In this document: one piece after another, positions 13,307 to 22,416 of the stretch
Layout: the number at the start of each line of letters is the position of its first letter
Position numbering within the stretch: the first letter of the stretch is position 1
Assembly (NCBI RefSeq): GCF_010723305.1
Contig: NZ_BLKW01000002.1
Span: 744,001 to 808,000 of the forward strand
DNA length: 64,000 nt
Source of the DNA: Mycobacterium botniense
GTDB lineage: Bacteria; Actinomycetota; Actinomycetes; Mycobacteriales; Mycobacteriaceae
Direction of reading: 5' to 3'
Notes under the pieces: generated by a model
Seen by the model: only the letters and a program-made list of their open reading frames with translations
Told to the model about the DNA's origin: nothing
Databases searched by the model: none
Position numbers and translations under genes: made by a program

Positions 13307-14509
13307 TTATGCGGTCCTGCCCGTGACGACGACGGCGTCGGTGATCAGGTCGGCGGGTCGGGCCCAGTCGAGGGTTTTGCGGGGCCGGTCGTTGAGTTCG
13401 TCGGCGACGCGTTGCAGTTCCTGGGGTGAGATATTGGCCAGGTCAGCGCCTTTGGGAAAGTAGTCGCGCAGCAAGCCGTTGGTGTTCTCGTTGGAGCCGC
13501 GCTGCCACGGTGAGTGCGCGTCACAGAAGAACACGCGTGTGCCGATGTGGGCGGTGATCTGTTGATGCAGCGCAAGTTCTTTGCCTTGATCCCAGGTCAG
13601 CGTCCGGCGCAGATGGGCGGGAAGAGCGCCCAGTGCGTCGATGACGCCATCGCGCATCGCCTCCGCGGTCGGTCGGCTCGTGGGCACGTGGACAAGGATG
13701 ACAAAGCGCGTGACGCGTTCGACGAGAGTGCCGATCGCCGACCGGTTTCCAGCACCCATGAGGCAATCGCCCTCCCAATGCCCAACCTGCACCCGGGCCT
13801 CGACCTCGACCGGTCGATCAGCGATCATCGTCATAGCGGTGAGCCGACCACGGCGTTCCAGGCCCTGGATCCGGCGTCGGCGCCGCCGGCGCCGCCGTTT
13901 GGCCGGACGGGTTAACGCGGTCTTGGGATCATAGATCGCCTGGTAGATCGACTCGGTACACAGATGGCGCTCGGGCTGGTCAGGAAACCGCACCGGCAGT
14001 TCATGAGCCACCTGTTCAGGACTCCACCGCTTGCCTAACAGCTCGGCCACCACAGCGCATAGCTGCTCATCACGCGCTACGCGGCGCGTCCGCGACCGGG
14101 ATTGCCGCTCGACAGTAAGCCGCTCCGCCGTAGCCGGCAGGTAGCGGCCCTGATCGTCGGCGTTGCGGCGTAGCTCCCGCGAGACCGTCGAGGCCGCCCT
14201 ACCCAGCTCCTCGGCGATACCGCGCACGCTGACACCGCCGCGGTGTAAATCGGCGATCATCGTCCTCTCCGCCGACGACAAATATCGAGGATGGCGCGGC
14301 TTGGGTGCTGCAAGACTCACCGGTGGATAGTGCACCGGCTCGCCGGCAGTGTTGCGGATTGTGCGCCCGTAGCGCCAGCGTGTCCCGGTCCTGCGGTTGA
14401 TTCCCACGATCCGGCACGCTTGGCGGTTGCTGACCCCTTGGGCAATCAGCCGACCGAACCACTGCTGCTTCTCCACGTCGCCGTGTCGGGTCTTTCGCTG
14501 TGCTCCCAC
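13307..14509 (-). CDS. IS30 family transposase
   Basis: A 400-residue DDE transposase. The N-terminal helix-turn-helix includes VSVRGIAEELGRAASTVSRE. A highly basic stretch (RRRRRRRRRR, around residue 215) separates it from the catalytic domain. Catalytic acids are probably the Asp in VGHWEGDCLMG, the Asp in LTWDQGKEL and the Glu in QRGSNENTNGLLRDYFPKG, the last being the IS30 hallmark. Start is GTG 14509, 23 bp inside the right terminal repeat. The frame is full length, so the protein is probably functional. Confidence 0.93.
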   Translation of the reverse strand: MGAQRKTRHGDVEKQQWFGRLIAQGVSNRQACRIVGINRRTGTRWRYGRTIRNTAGEPVHYPPVSLAAPKPRHPRYLSSAERTMIADLHRGGVSVRGIAEELGRAASTVSRELRRNADDQGRYLPATAERLTVERQSRSRTRRVARDEQLCAVVAELLGKRWSPEQVAHELPVRFPDQPERHLCTESIYQAIYDPKTALTRPAKRRRRRRRRRIQGLERRGRLTAMTMIADRPVEVEARVQVGHWEGDCLMGAGNRSAIGTLVERVTRFVILVHVPTSRPTAEAMRDGVIDALGALPAHLRRTLTWDQGKELALHQQITAHIGTRVFFCDAHSPWQRGSNENTNGLLRDYFPKGADLANISPQELQRVADELNDRPRKTLDWARPADLITDAVVVTGRTA

Positions 14510-14532
14510 CGCAACCTCCGCAGAGCCTTGGT

Positions 14533-14557
14533 GTTGCGACGTTCACTGGAATCCGCC
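14533..14557 (-). repeat. Right terminal inverted repeat of the IS30 element
   Basis: 25 bp exactly complementary to the left end at 12904-12928. The transposase start codon lies just inside. Confidence 0.85.
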
Positions 14558-14560
14558 GGG

Positions 14561-15115
14561 TCAATACGGAATGATCCCGGCCAGACAATGCGGCACTCGT
14601 TGGCAGTAGTAGTAGCCATACAGCGGTGCCGCGGCGGCCAGCGAGGCGAACACCGCCGAGATCACCGCGATTGCCAGCGCCGCAAGGAGCGGTTTGTCCT
14701 GCACCATCGCCAGCATCAACCCGCCGACGGTGCATAACACGACGTAGACGAGCACCGCGAACACCGTGGGCGTCTTGTCGGTCGAGTGATACCACCAGTA
14801 GAAAAGGCCCAGACCGATCGGCGCCGCGACAACCCACACCCCGGCGATGACCAGCACCAGCTTCCACCATTTCAGGTAGTGATATCGGCCGGGCACGGTG
14901 ACCGACAGCGCCACCGGGGGGATTGGCTCACGTCGCGGTGCGTCACGGTGGGCGTCCTCGGGTTCGGTGCGCGGAATCGGCGTCGACGCCGGCGGCGCCT
15001 GCTCTCCGGTGTCCGCCGGTTCCGGCAGCTGCCGATGCTGGCCAGTGTCGAAAACCGGGGTGTACGGTTCGGTGGTCGGCTGGGATTCCCGGTCCTCGGA
15101 AGCTTCGTCAGGCAC
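14561..15115 (-). CDS. Rv0461-like membrane protein
   Basis: A 184-residue protein. The N-terminal ~85 residues are acidic and proline-rich, probably cytoplasmic and disordered. Three or more hydrophobic segments follow: LVLVIAGVWVVAAPIGLGLF, VFAVLVYVVLCTVGGLMLAM, and LLAALAIAVISAVFASLAA. The C-terminus is Tyr/Cys-rich (YGYYYCQRVPHC). GTG 15115 is chosen because it overlaps the end of the upstream gene by 8 bp, as is usual for a coupled pair. The protein corresponds in position and type to Rv0461. The IS30 element inserted immediately after the stop codon and separates it from lpdC, its neighbour in M. tuberculosis. Function unknown. Confidence 0.75.
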   Translation of the reverse strand: MPDEASEDRESQPTTEPYTPVFDTGQHRQLPEPADTGEQAPPASTPIPRTEPEDAHRDAPRREPIPPVALSVTVPGRYHYLKWWKLVLVIAGVWVVAAPIGLGLFYWWYHSTDKTPTVFAVLVYVVLCTVGGLMLAMVQDKPLLAALAIAVISAVFASLAAAAPLYGYYYCQRVPHCLAGIIPY

Positions 15116-15386
15116 CGAACACCACCTGGATGGCGACCAGCACACCAAACCACCCGGGCGCCACCGCCACGGCAAACGCGCCCAGCGCCGTCACCCAGCG
15201 ACGCCGGGAGAACACCAGCAGCACCAGCCCGATCGCGGTGGGCACACCGACGACGAGCGCAATGACGATATCGGGCCGGATGCGGGCATGCACCAGCAGG
15301 GTAGCTGCCACCCCAGCCACCAGCCCGGCCGCGGTGCCCACCAGCATGGCGCTGGTCAACAACCACGGACGCGGCAGCGGGATCAC
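15108..15386 (-). CDS. Rv0460-like small hydrophobic protein
   Basis: 92 residues with three predicted membrane helices: LLTSAMLVGTAAGLVAGVAA, IVIALVVGVPTAIGLVLLVF, and VTALGAFAVAVAPGWFGVLV. It starts at GTG 15386, 3 nt after the DUF779 gene stop, and overlaps the next gene. It matches the position of Rv0460. Function unknown. Confidence 0.75.
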   Translation of the reverse strand: MIPLPRPWLLTSAMLVGTAAGLVAGVAATLLVHARIRPDIVIALVVGVPTAIGLVLLVFSRRRWVTALGAFAVAVAPGWFGVLVAIQVVFGA

Positions 15387-15389
15387 GGT

Positions 15390-15908
15390 CTACGAGATTA
15401 CTGGGGCGCGCGGCCCGCCGGCACCCGATATGCCCGGCGCGCCCGCCGGCACCGGGCAGGCATCGGCCGCCTCGGCCACCACCGGAGCGCGCCCGGCGGG
15501 CCGCGCACCGCGCGCGTAGTCCGCGCCGGTGATCAGGCCAGCGGTGTGCAGCTGCGCGTTCTCCGCCTCGGTGAAAACCCGCCCGCGGGACAAAAACCGC
15601 ATGCCCTCCGGCGCTTCCAGGCTGAACCCGCCACCCCGGCCGGGCACCACGTCGATAATCAGCTGGGTATGTTTCCAGGCCTCGAACTGCGGTCCGGAAA
15701 TCCACACCGGCACACCGTCTGGCCCCACATCGAGCACACCCAACAACACGTCGCGGTCGCCGACGATGAACTCCCCGTCCGGATAACACATCGGCGAGGA
15801 ACCGTCGCAGCAGCCACCGGACTGATGGAACATCACTGGGCCGTGGCGCTCCTGCAGCTGGTTCAACAGCGCCGCCGCGGCAGCGGTGATCAACACCCGG
15901 GCGACCAT
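15390..15908 (-). CDS. DUF779 protein, partner of aldehyde dehydrogenase
   Basis: 172 residues, Rv0459-like. DUF779 features: HGPVMFHQSGGCCDGSSPMC near residues 22-41, then GDRDVLLGVLDV, SGPQFEAWKHTQLIIDVVPG and GFSLEAPEGMRFLSR. The C-terminal ~50 residues are Ala/Pro-rich and poorly conserved. The gene starts in a TGATG overlap with the aldehyde dehydrogenase stop, so translation is coupled. DUF779 genes commonly accompany this aldehyde dehydrogenase class; the Cys-rich region suggests metal binding or a role in maturation, but that is inference. Confidence 0.85.
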   Translation of the reverse strand: MVARVLITAAAAALLNQLQERHGPVMFHQSGGCCDGSSPMCYPDGEFIVGDRDVLLGVLDVGPDGVPVWISGPQFEAWKHTQLIIDVVPGRGGGFSLEAPEGMRFLSRGRVFTEAENAQLHTAGLITGADYARGARPAGRAPVVAEAADACPVPAGAPGISGAGGPRAPVIS

Positions 15909-17431
15909 CAGAACAATCCGAGAGCCTTCTCGGAATAGGACACCATCAGGTTTTTGGTGTGCTGGTAGTGGTCGAGCATCATTTTATGGTTCTCCCGCCC
16001 GAATCCCGACTGCTTGTAGCCACCGAACGCGGCGTGGGCCGGGTAGACGTGGTAGCAGTTGACCCATACCCGGCCGGCCTGGATGTCGCGGCCGGCCCGG
16101 TAGGCGGTGTTGCCGTCGCGGCTCCACACTCCCGCGCCCAGCCCATAGAGAGTGTCGTTGGCGATGCTGATGGCGTCGTCGTAATCGCGGAACGACGTCA
16201 CGGCCACCACCGGCCCGAAGATCTCCTCCTGGAAAATGCGCATCGCGTTGTCGCCGGTGAAGATCGTCGGCTGCACGTAGTAGCCGCCGGCCAGGTCGCC
16301 GCCCAAATCGGCGCGCTCGCCGCCGGTGATGATCGTGGCGCCCTCGCTTTTGCCGATCTCAATGTAGGACAACACCTTTTCCAGCTGGTCGTTGGAGGCC
16401 TGCGAGCCGATCATGGTCTGGGTGTCTAGCGGATCGCCCTGGCGAATGGCTTTCGTGCGGATCGCTGCCAGCTCCAGGAACTCGTCGTAGATGTCGGCCT
16501 GGATCAGGCTGCGCGACGGACACGTGCACACCTCGCCCTGGTTGAGGGCGAACATGGTGAACCCTTCCAGCGCCTTTTCCTGGAAGTCGTCGTGTGCGGC
16601 CATCACGTCGGAGAAGAAGATGTTGGGGCTCTTACCGCCGAGCTCCAGGGTGACCGGGATGATGTTGTGGCTGGCGTACTGCATGATCAGCCGGCCCGTG
16701 GTGGTCTCACCGGTGAACGCGACCTTGGCGATGCGGTTGCTGGAGGCCAGCGCCTTACCGGCCTCGGCGCCGAACCCGTTGACCACGTTGACCACACCCG
16801 GCGGCAGCAGGTCGCCGATCAGCGACATCAGGTAGAGAATCGACACCGGTGTCTGCTCGGCGGGCTTGAGCACCACGGTGTTACCGGCGGCGAGCGCCGG
16901 CGCCAGTTTCCACGACGCCATCAAGATCGGGAAGTTCCACGGAATGATCTGACCGACAACCCCTAACGGCTCATGGAAGTGATAGGCGACGGTGTGCTCG
17001 TCGATTTGCGACAGTGATCCTTCCTGGGCGCGGATCGCGGCAGCGAAGTAGCGGAAATGATCGACCGCCAATGGCAGATCGGCGTTCAGCGCCTCCCGGA
17101 TCGGTTTACCGTTGTCCCAGACTTCAGCCAGGGCCAGCGCTTCGAGGTTGTCCTCGATGCGGTCGGCGATCTCGTTGAGGATCAGTGCCCGCTTGGCCGG
17201 CGCGGTCTTGCCCCAGGCCGGAGCCGCGGCATGCGCGGCATCGAGCGCCTTCTCGATGTCGGCGTCGTCGGAGCGCGGCACCTCGCAGAATATCTGGCCG
17301 GTCACCGGTGTCGGGTTCTCGAAGTACCGGCCATGCACGGGCGGCACCCACTCGCCCCCGATAAAGTTGTCGTAGCGGGATTCATACGACATCAGTGCGC
17401 CGGTGGAGCCCGGTCGTGCGTAGACGGTCAT
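15908..17431 (-). CDS. aldA: NAD(P)-dependent aldehyde dehydrogenase
   Basis: 507 residues, Rv0458-like. It oxidises an aldehyde to the acid. Motifs: [20 protein letters not shown] in the cofactor region, [13 protein letters not shown] with the general-base Glu, the nucleophile Cys in [11 protein letters not shown], and EIFGPVVAV. The start is ATG 17431, preceded by GAGGAGCT; the longer upstream frame has no such site. It is the first gene of a minus-strand set with DUF779, Rv0460-like and Rv0461-like genes. It is divergent from the S9 peptidase, with a 57-bp shared promoter region. Substrate unknown; acetaldehyde or chloroacetaldehyde are typical for this subgroup. Confidence 0.92.
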   Translation of the reverse strand: MTVYARPGSTGALMSYESRYDNFIGGEWVPPVHGRYFENPTPVTGQIFCEVPRSDDADIEKALDAAHAAAPAWGKTAPAKRALILNEIADRIEDNLEALALAEVWDNGKPIREALNADLPLAVDHFRYFAAAIRAQEGSLSQIDEHTVAYHFHEPLGVVGQIIPWNFPILMASWKLAPALAAGNTVVLKPAEQTPVSILYLMSLIGDLLPPGVVNVVNGFGAEAGKALASSNRIAKVAFTGETTTGRLIMQYASHNIIPVTLELGGKSPNIFFSDVMAAHDDFQEKALEGFTMFALNQGEVCTCPSRSLIQADIYDEFLELAAIRTKAIRQGDPLDTQTMIGSQASNDQLEKVLSYIEIGKSEGATIITGGERADLGGDLAGGYYVQPTIFTGDNAMRIFQEEIFGPVVAVTSFRDYDDAISIANDTLYGLGAGVWSRDGNTAYRAGRDIQAGRVWVNCYHVYPAHAAFGGYKQSGFGRENHKMMLDHYQHTKNLMVSYSEKALGLF

Positions 17432-17488
17432 CGGCTCAGCTCCTCGTTCCTTTGATGTAATACCGCTCACACTACCGCCGCAGCCACA

Positions 17489-19537
17489 ATGACTACATGT
17501 CGCATTTCTGGACTTCCAGTGACCGCTGACCAGCTCGACGACCCCTACCTGTGGCTGGAGGACATCACCGGTGAGCAGGCGCTGAACTGGGTGCGCGCAC
17601 ACAACGCGCCCACGCTGAAGGAGTACTGCGATGAGCAGTTCGAGCGGATGCGCGCCGAAGCGCTGGAGGTGCTCGATACCGATACGCGTATCCCCTACGT
17701 GCGCCGCCGCGGTGAGTTCCTCTACAACTTCTGGCGCGACGCCGTGCACCCGCGCGGGCTGTGGCGGCGCACCACACTGGACAGCTATCGCAGCGACTCC
17801 CCGGACTGGGACGTGCTCATCGACGTCGATCACGTGGGCCGGGTTGACGGCGAGAGCTGGGTGTGGGCCGGCGCCACGGTCCTCGAACCTGACCACACCC
17901 GCGCGCTGATCGGCCTGTCGCGTGGTGGCGCCGACGCCGTTGTTATCCGTGAATTCGACATGGTGGCGCGCGAATTCGTCGCCGACGGGTTCGTGCTGCC
18001 GGAGGCCAAGACTTATATCAGCTGGGCCGACCCGGACACCGTGCTGGTGGGCACCGACTTCGGTGACGACTCACTGACCGAATCCGGTTATCCGCGACTG
18101 GTCAAGCGGTGGCGGCGCGGCCAGCCGCTGGCTGAGGCCGAGACGCTTTTCGAAGGGGCCCGCACCGACGTCATGGTCGCGGCTTCTGTCGACCGCACAC
18201 CCGGTTTCGAACGCACCCTGCTGCGGCGCGCCCTCGACTTTTTCAATGACGAGGTCTACGAGCTGCGCGGCTCGGAGCTGATCCGTATCGACGCCCCCAC
18301 CGACGCAACGGTGTCTGTGCATCGGCAATGGCTTTTGATCGAGCTCCGCACCGACTGGGTCACCGGGGCCGCCGAATATAGCGCTGGCTCACTGCTGGCC
18401 GCCCCCTATGACGAGTTCCTCGCCGGCACAGCTCACGTGCAAGTCGTGTTCGAACCTGACGAGCACACCTGCCTGCATCAATACGCGTGGACCCGCGATC
18501 GGCTGCTGCTGGTCACACTGGCCGACGTGGCCAGCCGTGTCGAGATCGTCACACCCGACGACTGGGTGCGTGAGCCGGTGCCGGGCATTCCCGCGGCAAC
18601 GAACACGGTGATCGTCGCCGCCGACCACACCGGCGACGAGTTCTACCTCGACTCCAGCGGATTCGACGCGCCGTCCCGGCTATTGCGCGGCACCCCCGGC
18701 GAGCCGCTGGAAAACATCAAGTCCGGGCCGGCCTTCTTTGATGCCCGAAACCTCAGTGTGGCACAGTATTTCGCGACTTCCGCAGACGGCACGCCGATCC
18801 CGTATTTCGTCGTGCGGCCGGCCGATGCGACTGCGCCGGGGCCGACGCTGCTTTCCGGCTACGGCGGATTCGAGGTGTCGCGAACCCCCGGATACGACGG
18901 GGTGCTGGGGCGGCTCTGGCTCAGTCGCGGCGGCACATACGCGCTGGCCAACATCCGCGGCGGTGGCGAATACGGTCCCCGGTGGCACACCCAGGCGATG
19001 CGGGCCGGACGGCACAAAGTGGCCGAAGACTTCGCTGCGGTGGCAACCGATCTGGTGAACCGCGGGATTACAACCGTCGGGCAGCTGGGCGCGCAAGGCG
19101 GCAGCAACGGCGGCCTGCTGATGGGTGTCATGCTGACCAAATACCCCCAGCTTTTCGGCGCGCTGGTGTGCCATGTGCCGCTGCTGGATATGCGCCGGTT
19201 CCATCTGCTCTCCGCCGGGGCGTCGTGGGTCGCCGAATATGGTGATCCGGACAACCCGGCCGATTGGCAGTTCATCGCCGAATACTCGCCCTACCACAAT
19301 ATTTCGGCGGAGGTCCGTTACCCGCCGGTGCTGATCACCACGTCCACCCGCGACGACCGCGTGCATCCGGGGCATGCCCGGAAGATGACCGCCGCGTTGG
19401 AGGCGGCGGGGCACCGCGTCTGGTACTACGAGAACATCGAAGGCGGGCACGCCGGTGCGGCCGACAACGCCCAGGTCGCGTTCAACTCGGCGCTGAGCTT
19501 TTCGTTTCTGTCGCGAATGCTCACCCCCGGGGACTGA
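17489..19537 (+). CDS. Prolyl oligopeptidase family (S9) serine peptidase
   Basis: 682 residues, Rv0457c-like (673 aa). An N-terminal [19 protein letters not shown] motif and a beta-propeller region precede a C-terminal alpha/beta-hydrolase domain. The catalytic Ser is S539 in [11 protein letters not shown], the Asp is in [11 protein letters not shown], and the His is in [24 protein letters not shown] is the conserved oxyanion-loop region. It probably cleaves short proline-containing peptides in the cytoplasm; no signal peptide is seen. In M. tuberculosis echA2 (Rv0456c) follows, but it is missing here. Confidence 0.9.
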   Translation: MTTCRISGLPVTADQLDDPYLWLEDITGEQALNWVRAHNAPTLKEYCDEQFERMRAEALEVLDTDTRIPYVRRRGEFLYNFWRDAVHPRGLWRRTTLDSYRSDSPDWDVLIDVDHVGRVDGESWVWAGATVLEPDHTRALIGLSRGGADAVVIREFDMVAREFVADGFVLPEAKTYISWADPDTVLVGTDFGDDSLTESGYPRLVKRWRRGQPLAEAETLFEGARTDVMVAASVDRTPGFERTLLRRALDFFNDEVYELRGSELIRIDAPTDATVSVHRQWLLIELRTDWVTGAAEYSAGSLLAAPYDEFLAGTAHVQVVFEPDEHTCLHQYAWTRDRLLLVTLADVASRVEIVTPDDWVREPVPGIPAATNTVIVAADHTGDEFYLDSSGFDAPSRLLRGTPGEPLENIKSGPAFFDARNLSVAQYFATSADGTPIPYFVVRPADATAPGPTLLSGYGGFEVSRTPGYDGVLGRLWLSRGGTYALANIRGGGEYGPRWHTQAMRAGRHKVAEDFAAVATDLVNRGITTVGQLGAQGGSNGGLLMGVMLTKYPQLFGALVCHVPLLDMRRFHLLSAGASWVAEYGDPDNPADWQFIAEYSPYHNISAEVRYPPVLITTSTRDDRVHPGHARKMTAALEAAGHRVWYYENIEGGHAGAADNAQVAFNSALSFSFLSRMLTPGD

Positions 19538-19635
19538 GCCCCGTCAGCGCGGCACCGAGCAATGCCGGCTCGGATTTCATCGGCCGACCTGCACGGACAA
19601 CAGAACCTCGCCGCCCGTGACGGGTGACGCAGTGT

Positions 19636-19641
19636 TAGGGT
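19636..19641 (+). promoter_or_regulatory. -10 hexamer of the Rv0455c-like gene, leaderless type
   Basis: TAGGGT, then 6 nt, then ATG 19648. No Shine-Dalgarno sequence is visible. Confidence 0.45.
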
Positions 19642-19647
19642 GTGCTT

Positions 19648-20097
19648 ATGATGCGGCATCGAATTCTGCGGACCGGTGCGGCAGCCCTCGCCCTCGGCAT
19701 CGCCGCTCTGGCATTCCCGAAGACGGCCACAGCCGACTCCACCGAGGACTTCCCGATACCTCGCCGGATGATTACGACCACCTGCACAGCCGAGCAGATA
19801 CTGGCCGCCGCGCGAGACTATGCCCCGGTGTATTTCGAGCGTTACATGATCGACTACAACAATCACCCCAACGTTCAGCAGGCAGTCCAGGATAAGGTGC
19901 ACTGGTTTTACTCGTTGTCGCCGGAGGAGCGCCGGAACTACTCGGAGAACTTTTACGCGCCCGTCGCTGACCCGCTGTGGCTGGCCTGGCCGAACCACAT
20001 GAAGATCTTCTTCAACAACAAGGGCGTGGTCGCCAAGGAGACCGACAACTGCGCGCAGTATCCCCCCGGCGACATGTCGGTGTGGGGCTGGACCTGA
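19648..20097 (+). CDS. Secreted Rv0455c-like protein, siderophore secretion factor
   Basis: 149 residues with a Sec signal peptide ([20 protein letters not shown]), probably cleaved after ATA or TADS near residue 30. The mature part is aromatic-rich with two cysteines ([10 protein letters not shown] and [10 protein letters not shown]) that likely form a disulfide. Its sequence type and position match Rv0455c, which published work reports to be needed for mycobactin/carboxymycobactin secretion in M. tuberculosis. Here it lies 2.3 kb from an mmpL4-type gene, which fits that role. Starts at ATG 19648, leaderless; an in-frame start 6 nt upstream is less likely. Confidence 0.85.
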   Translation: MMRHRILRTGAAALALGIAALAFPKTATADSTEDFPIPRRMITTTCTAEQILAAARDYAPVYFERYMIDYNNHPNVQQAVQDKVHWFYSLSPEERRNYSENFYAPVADPLWLAWPNHMKIFFNNKGVVAKETDNCAQYPPGDMSVWGWT

Positions 20098-20505
20098 TTC
20101 GCGGGTTGAGCGGACCGCACCAGCTGGTCAGCAAAGCGCCCGATGTGCGGCGAACTCCGGTGACCCGCTGTCCGCTTGTGTGACTTGTGTGAAAAGTGGC
20201 GGGTTTAACCTCTCCCGTGCCGGCGATCAACCGAACGTCGGCGTGCGGTGATCGCCCATAAATCCGGCAAACCGCGCCATGCGGAAATCGTCCGACGGCA
20301 TAACGCGCACCGAGGCCCGTAGCCCCGCGTACCGGCGCGGCGGACACGTCGGGCACATCGGCTTTCCCCAACCCGCCAGCAAACCACCTGACAGCCGAAA
20401 CGACCTTTTACCCCGGCATGACAGGCCGCTCAGGTGCCCAGACTTTACGGACTTACCCGAGAGGCGGGACACGATCTCTTAGGGTATCTCTTAGAATTTT
20501 CACAC
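20098..20505 (+). promoter_or_regulatory. Intergenic region with FAAL promoter
   Basis: No gene seen. An 8-bp inverted repeat GGCGATCA/TGATCGCC (20222-20229, 20249-20256) may end the Rv0455c transcript. Near the FAAL start, the 9-mer atctcttag is repeated with 12-bp periodicity (20474-20482, 20486-20494). The second copy overlaps TAGAAT (20492-20497), a good -10 hexamer 8 nt before ATG 20506. The direct repeats could be an activator or repressor site. Confidence 0.4.
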
Positions 20506-22371
20506 ATGAGCACTTTCGCATGCGATGCCGGTGGCATGCAAAATCCGCCGAGAGCGGAAGACTATCTCGATGCCAATGGTCGCATCGCCCTGCCGGATGG
20601 CGTCAGCCTGATCACATTTCTGAACCGCAGCATCACCTATTGCGGCGACGCTGTCGCGTATCGCTACCTGGATTACACCCACCATGCGGAGGGCACCGGC
20701 GTCGAGTTGACCTGGGCGGAGGTAGGCACCAAAACGCGCGCAATTGCCGCACGCCTGCAGCAGGTCACATCGCCCGGCGAACGCGTCGCAGTACTGGCAC
20801 CGCAGGGTTTGGAGTACGTCGTTGGGTTCTTCGCCGCGATTATGGCCGGAAATATCGCCCTGCCGTTATTCGCGCCCGAGTTGCCGGGCCATGCTGAACG
20901 TCTCAATGCGATTCTCCAGGACGCACAGCCCACCGTTTTCTTGACGACTGCCGCGGCCAGCGAAGCGGTTCAGGCGTGTGTCCGAATGATCCCGCATGCC
21001 CGCAGGCCGCGGGTTATTGCGATCGATGAAATACCGGATTCGGTCGCTGCCACCTTCGCACCTGTCGCACTGGCCACTGACGACATCGCGTACCTGCAAT
21101 ACACCTCGGGCTCAACACGAACCCCGATGGGGGTGGAGATCACTCATCGTGCTGCCGGCACAAACCTGCTGCAGATGATCTTGTCGATCCGGTTGGATAA
21201 CACCGACATCCATGGTGTGAGCTGGTTGCCGCTCTACCACGATATGGGCCTCATGATGATCGGTTTCCCGGCGCTGTACGGGGGACATCTCACCTTCATG
21301 TCGCCGATGGCGTTCGTCCGCAGGCCGCAACGGTGGATTCACGCATTGTCGGCGGGTTCGCGCCGCGGGCGCGTTGTCTCACCCGCACCCAACTTCGCGT
21401 TCGAATTGGTCGCACAGCGTGGCCTGCCCGCCGAGGGCGAGAACATCGATTTGAGCAATGTCATCCTGATCAACGGCTCCGAGCCAGTCAAGATCGATTC
21501 GATCAACCAGTTCACGAAGGCTTTCGAAGCGTACGGGCTGCCGAAAACGGCGATCAAGCCTTCCTACGGTATGGCTGAGGCGACGCTTTTCGTTTCGACC
21601 ATCGATCCCAGCGCCGAGGCGACGGCCGTCTACCTCGACCGAGAGCACTTGGGCGCCGGGCACGCTGTGCGCGTCACCCCGGATGATCCCAACGCCGTGG
21701 CCTATGTGTCGTGTGGTCGGGTCGCGCGCTGCCAGTGGGCGGTGATCGTCGACCCGCAGACCCGGGCGGAATTACCCGACGGCGAGATCGGTGAGATCTG
21801 GTTGCACGGCGACAATATCGGTCGCGGCTACTGGGCGCGGACCGAGGAAACACGGGAAACTTTCGGCAACACGCTGCAGTCGCGGCTGCCGGTCGGCAGC
21901 CACGCTGAGGGCGCGCCGATCGATGGGCGGTGGATGCGAACGGGTGATCTCGGTGTGTACCTCGACGGCGAGCTCTACATCACCGGCCGCATCAAGGACC
22001 TGATCATCATCGACGGCCGTAATCATTACCCGCAGGACATCGAGGCCACCGCCGCCGCAGCATCACCGGCCGTGCGATCGGGTTATATCGCAGCATTCTC
22101 CGTGCCGGCCAACGAGATTCCGGGCACAACACGACACGACCGCGCCGAGAGCCTGGTCATCATCGCCGAGCGAGCACCCGGCGCGGGCCGCGTCGACCCG
22201 GAACCGGTGGTCCAGGCCATCCGGGCCGCGGTGTCGCGCCGGCACGGGTTACCGGTGGCAGACATACGACTGGTGACCGCGGGCACGGTCCCGCGCACCA
22301 CCAGCGGAAAGTTAGCCCGTCGTGCATGCCGCGCCCTCTATCTGAGCGGTCAATTGGGTACGCGCAACTAA
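20506..22371 (+). CDS. FadD32-like fatty acyl-AMP ligase (FAAL)
   Basis: About 621 residues from ATG 20506. An adenylate-forming enzyme that activates a long-chain fatty acid as acyl-AMP, normally for transfer to a polyketide synthase or peptide synthetase carrier protein. Motifs: YLQYTSGSTRTPMGVEITH (A3), SWLPLYHDMGLMMIGFP, SPAPNFAFEL, IKPSYGMAEATLF (A5), RTGDLGVYLDGELYITGRI, KDLIIIDGRNHYPQDIE, and VPRTTSGKLARRACR. The overall sequence, including the N-terminal ARL.QVT.PGERVAVL.PQ block, resembles M. tuberculosis FadD32 more than FadD23. No PKS, NRPS or carrier protein gene is in the window, so it is an orphan FAAL. It is convergent with the mmpL gene (45 bp between stops), which fits a lipid-making and exporting locus. 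Confidence 0.88.
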   Translation: MSTFACDAGGMQNPPRAEDYLDANGRIALPDGVSLITFLNRSITYCGDAVAYRYLDYTHHAEGTGVELTWAEVGTKTRAIAARLQQVTSPGERVAVLAPQGLEYVVGFFAAIMAGNIALPLFAPELPGHAERLNAILQDAQPTVFLTTAAASEAVQACVRMIPHARRPRVIAIDEIPDSVAATFAPVALATDDIAYLQYTSGSTRTPMGVEITHRAAGTNLLQMILSIRLDNTDIHGVSWLPLYHDMGLMMIGFPALYGGHLTFMSPMAFVRRPQRWIHALSAGSRRGRVVSPAPNFAFELVAQRGLPAEGENIDLSNVILINGSEPVKIDSINQFTKAFEAYGLPKTAIKPSYGMAEATLFVSTIDPSAEATAVYLDREHLGAGHAVRVTPDDPNAVAYVSCGRVARCQWAVIVDPQTRAELPDGEIGEIWLHGDNIGRGYWARTEETRETFGNTLQSRLPVGSHAEGAPIDGRWMRTGDLGVYLDGELYITGRIKDLIIIDGRNHYPQDIEATAAAASPAVRSGYIAAFSVPANEIPGTTRHDRAESLVIIAERAPGAGRVDPEPVVQAIRAAVSRRHGLPVADIRLVTAGTVPRTTSGKLARRACRALYLSGQLGTRN

Positions 22372-22416
22372 CGGCGCCGCGGGGTGTTGGCGTGCCGCGC
22401 GCGAAAAGCAGGCGCG

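Larger units (their letters stand above)
12904..14557. mobile_element. IS30-family insertion sequence with DUF3024 passenger gene
   Basis: 1654 bp bounded by 25-bp perfect terminal inverted repeats (12904-12928 and 14533-14557; outermost bases GGCGGATTCC). Both flanks carry GGG (12901-12903 and 14558-14560), consistent with the 2-3 bp target duplication of IS30 elements. Inside lie a plus-strand DUF3024 gene and a minus-strand transposase, tail to tail with 13 bp between stops. Both repeats and the transposase look intact, so the copy may be active. It sits just after the stop codon of the Rv0461-like gene, which it leaves undamaged. Confidence 0.85.

Noticed and set aside
15908..17896. Longer 662-codon form of the aldehyde dehydrogenase
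   Set aside because: The extra 155 residues overlap the divergent S9 peptidase; ATG 17431 has a strong ribosome site.
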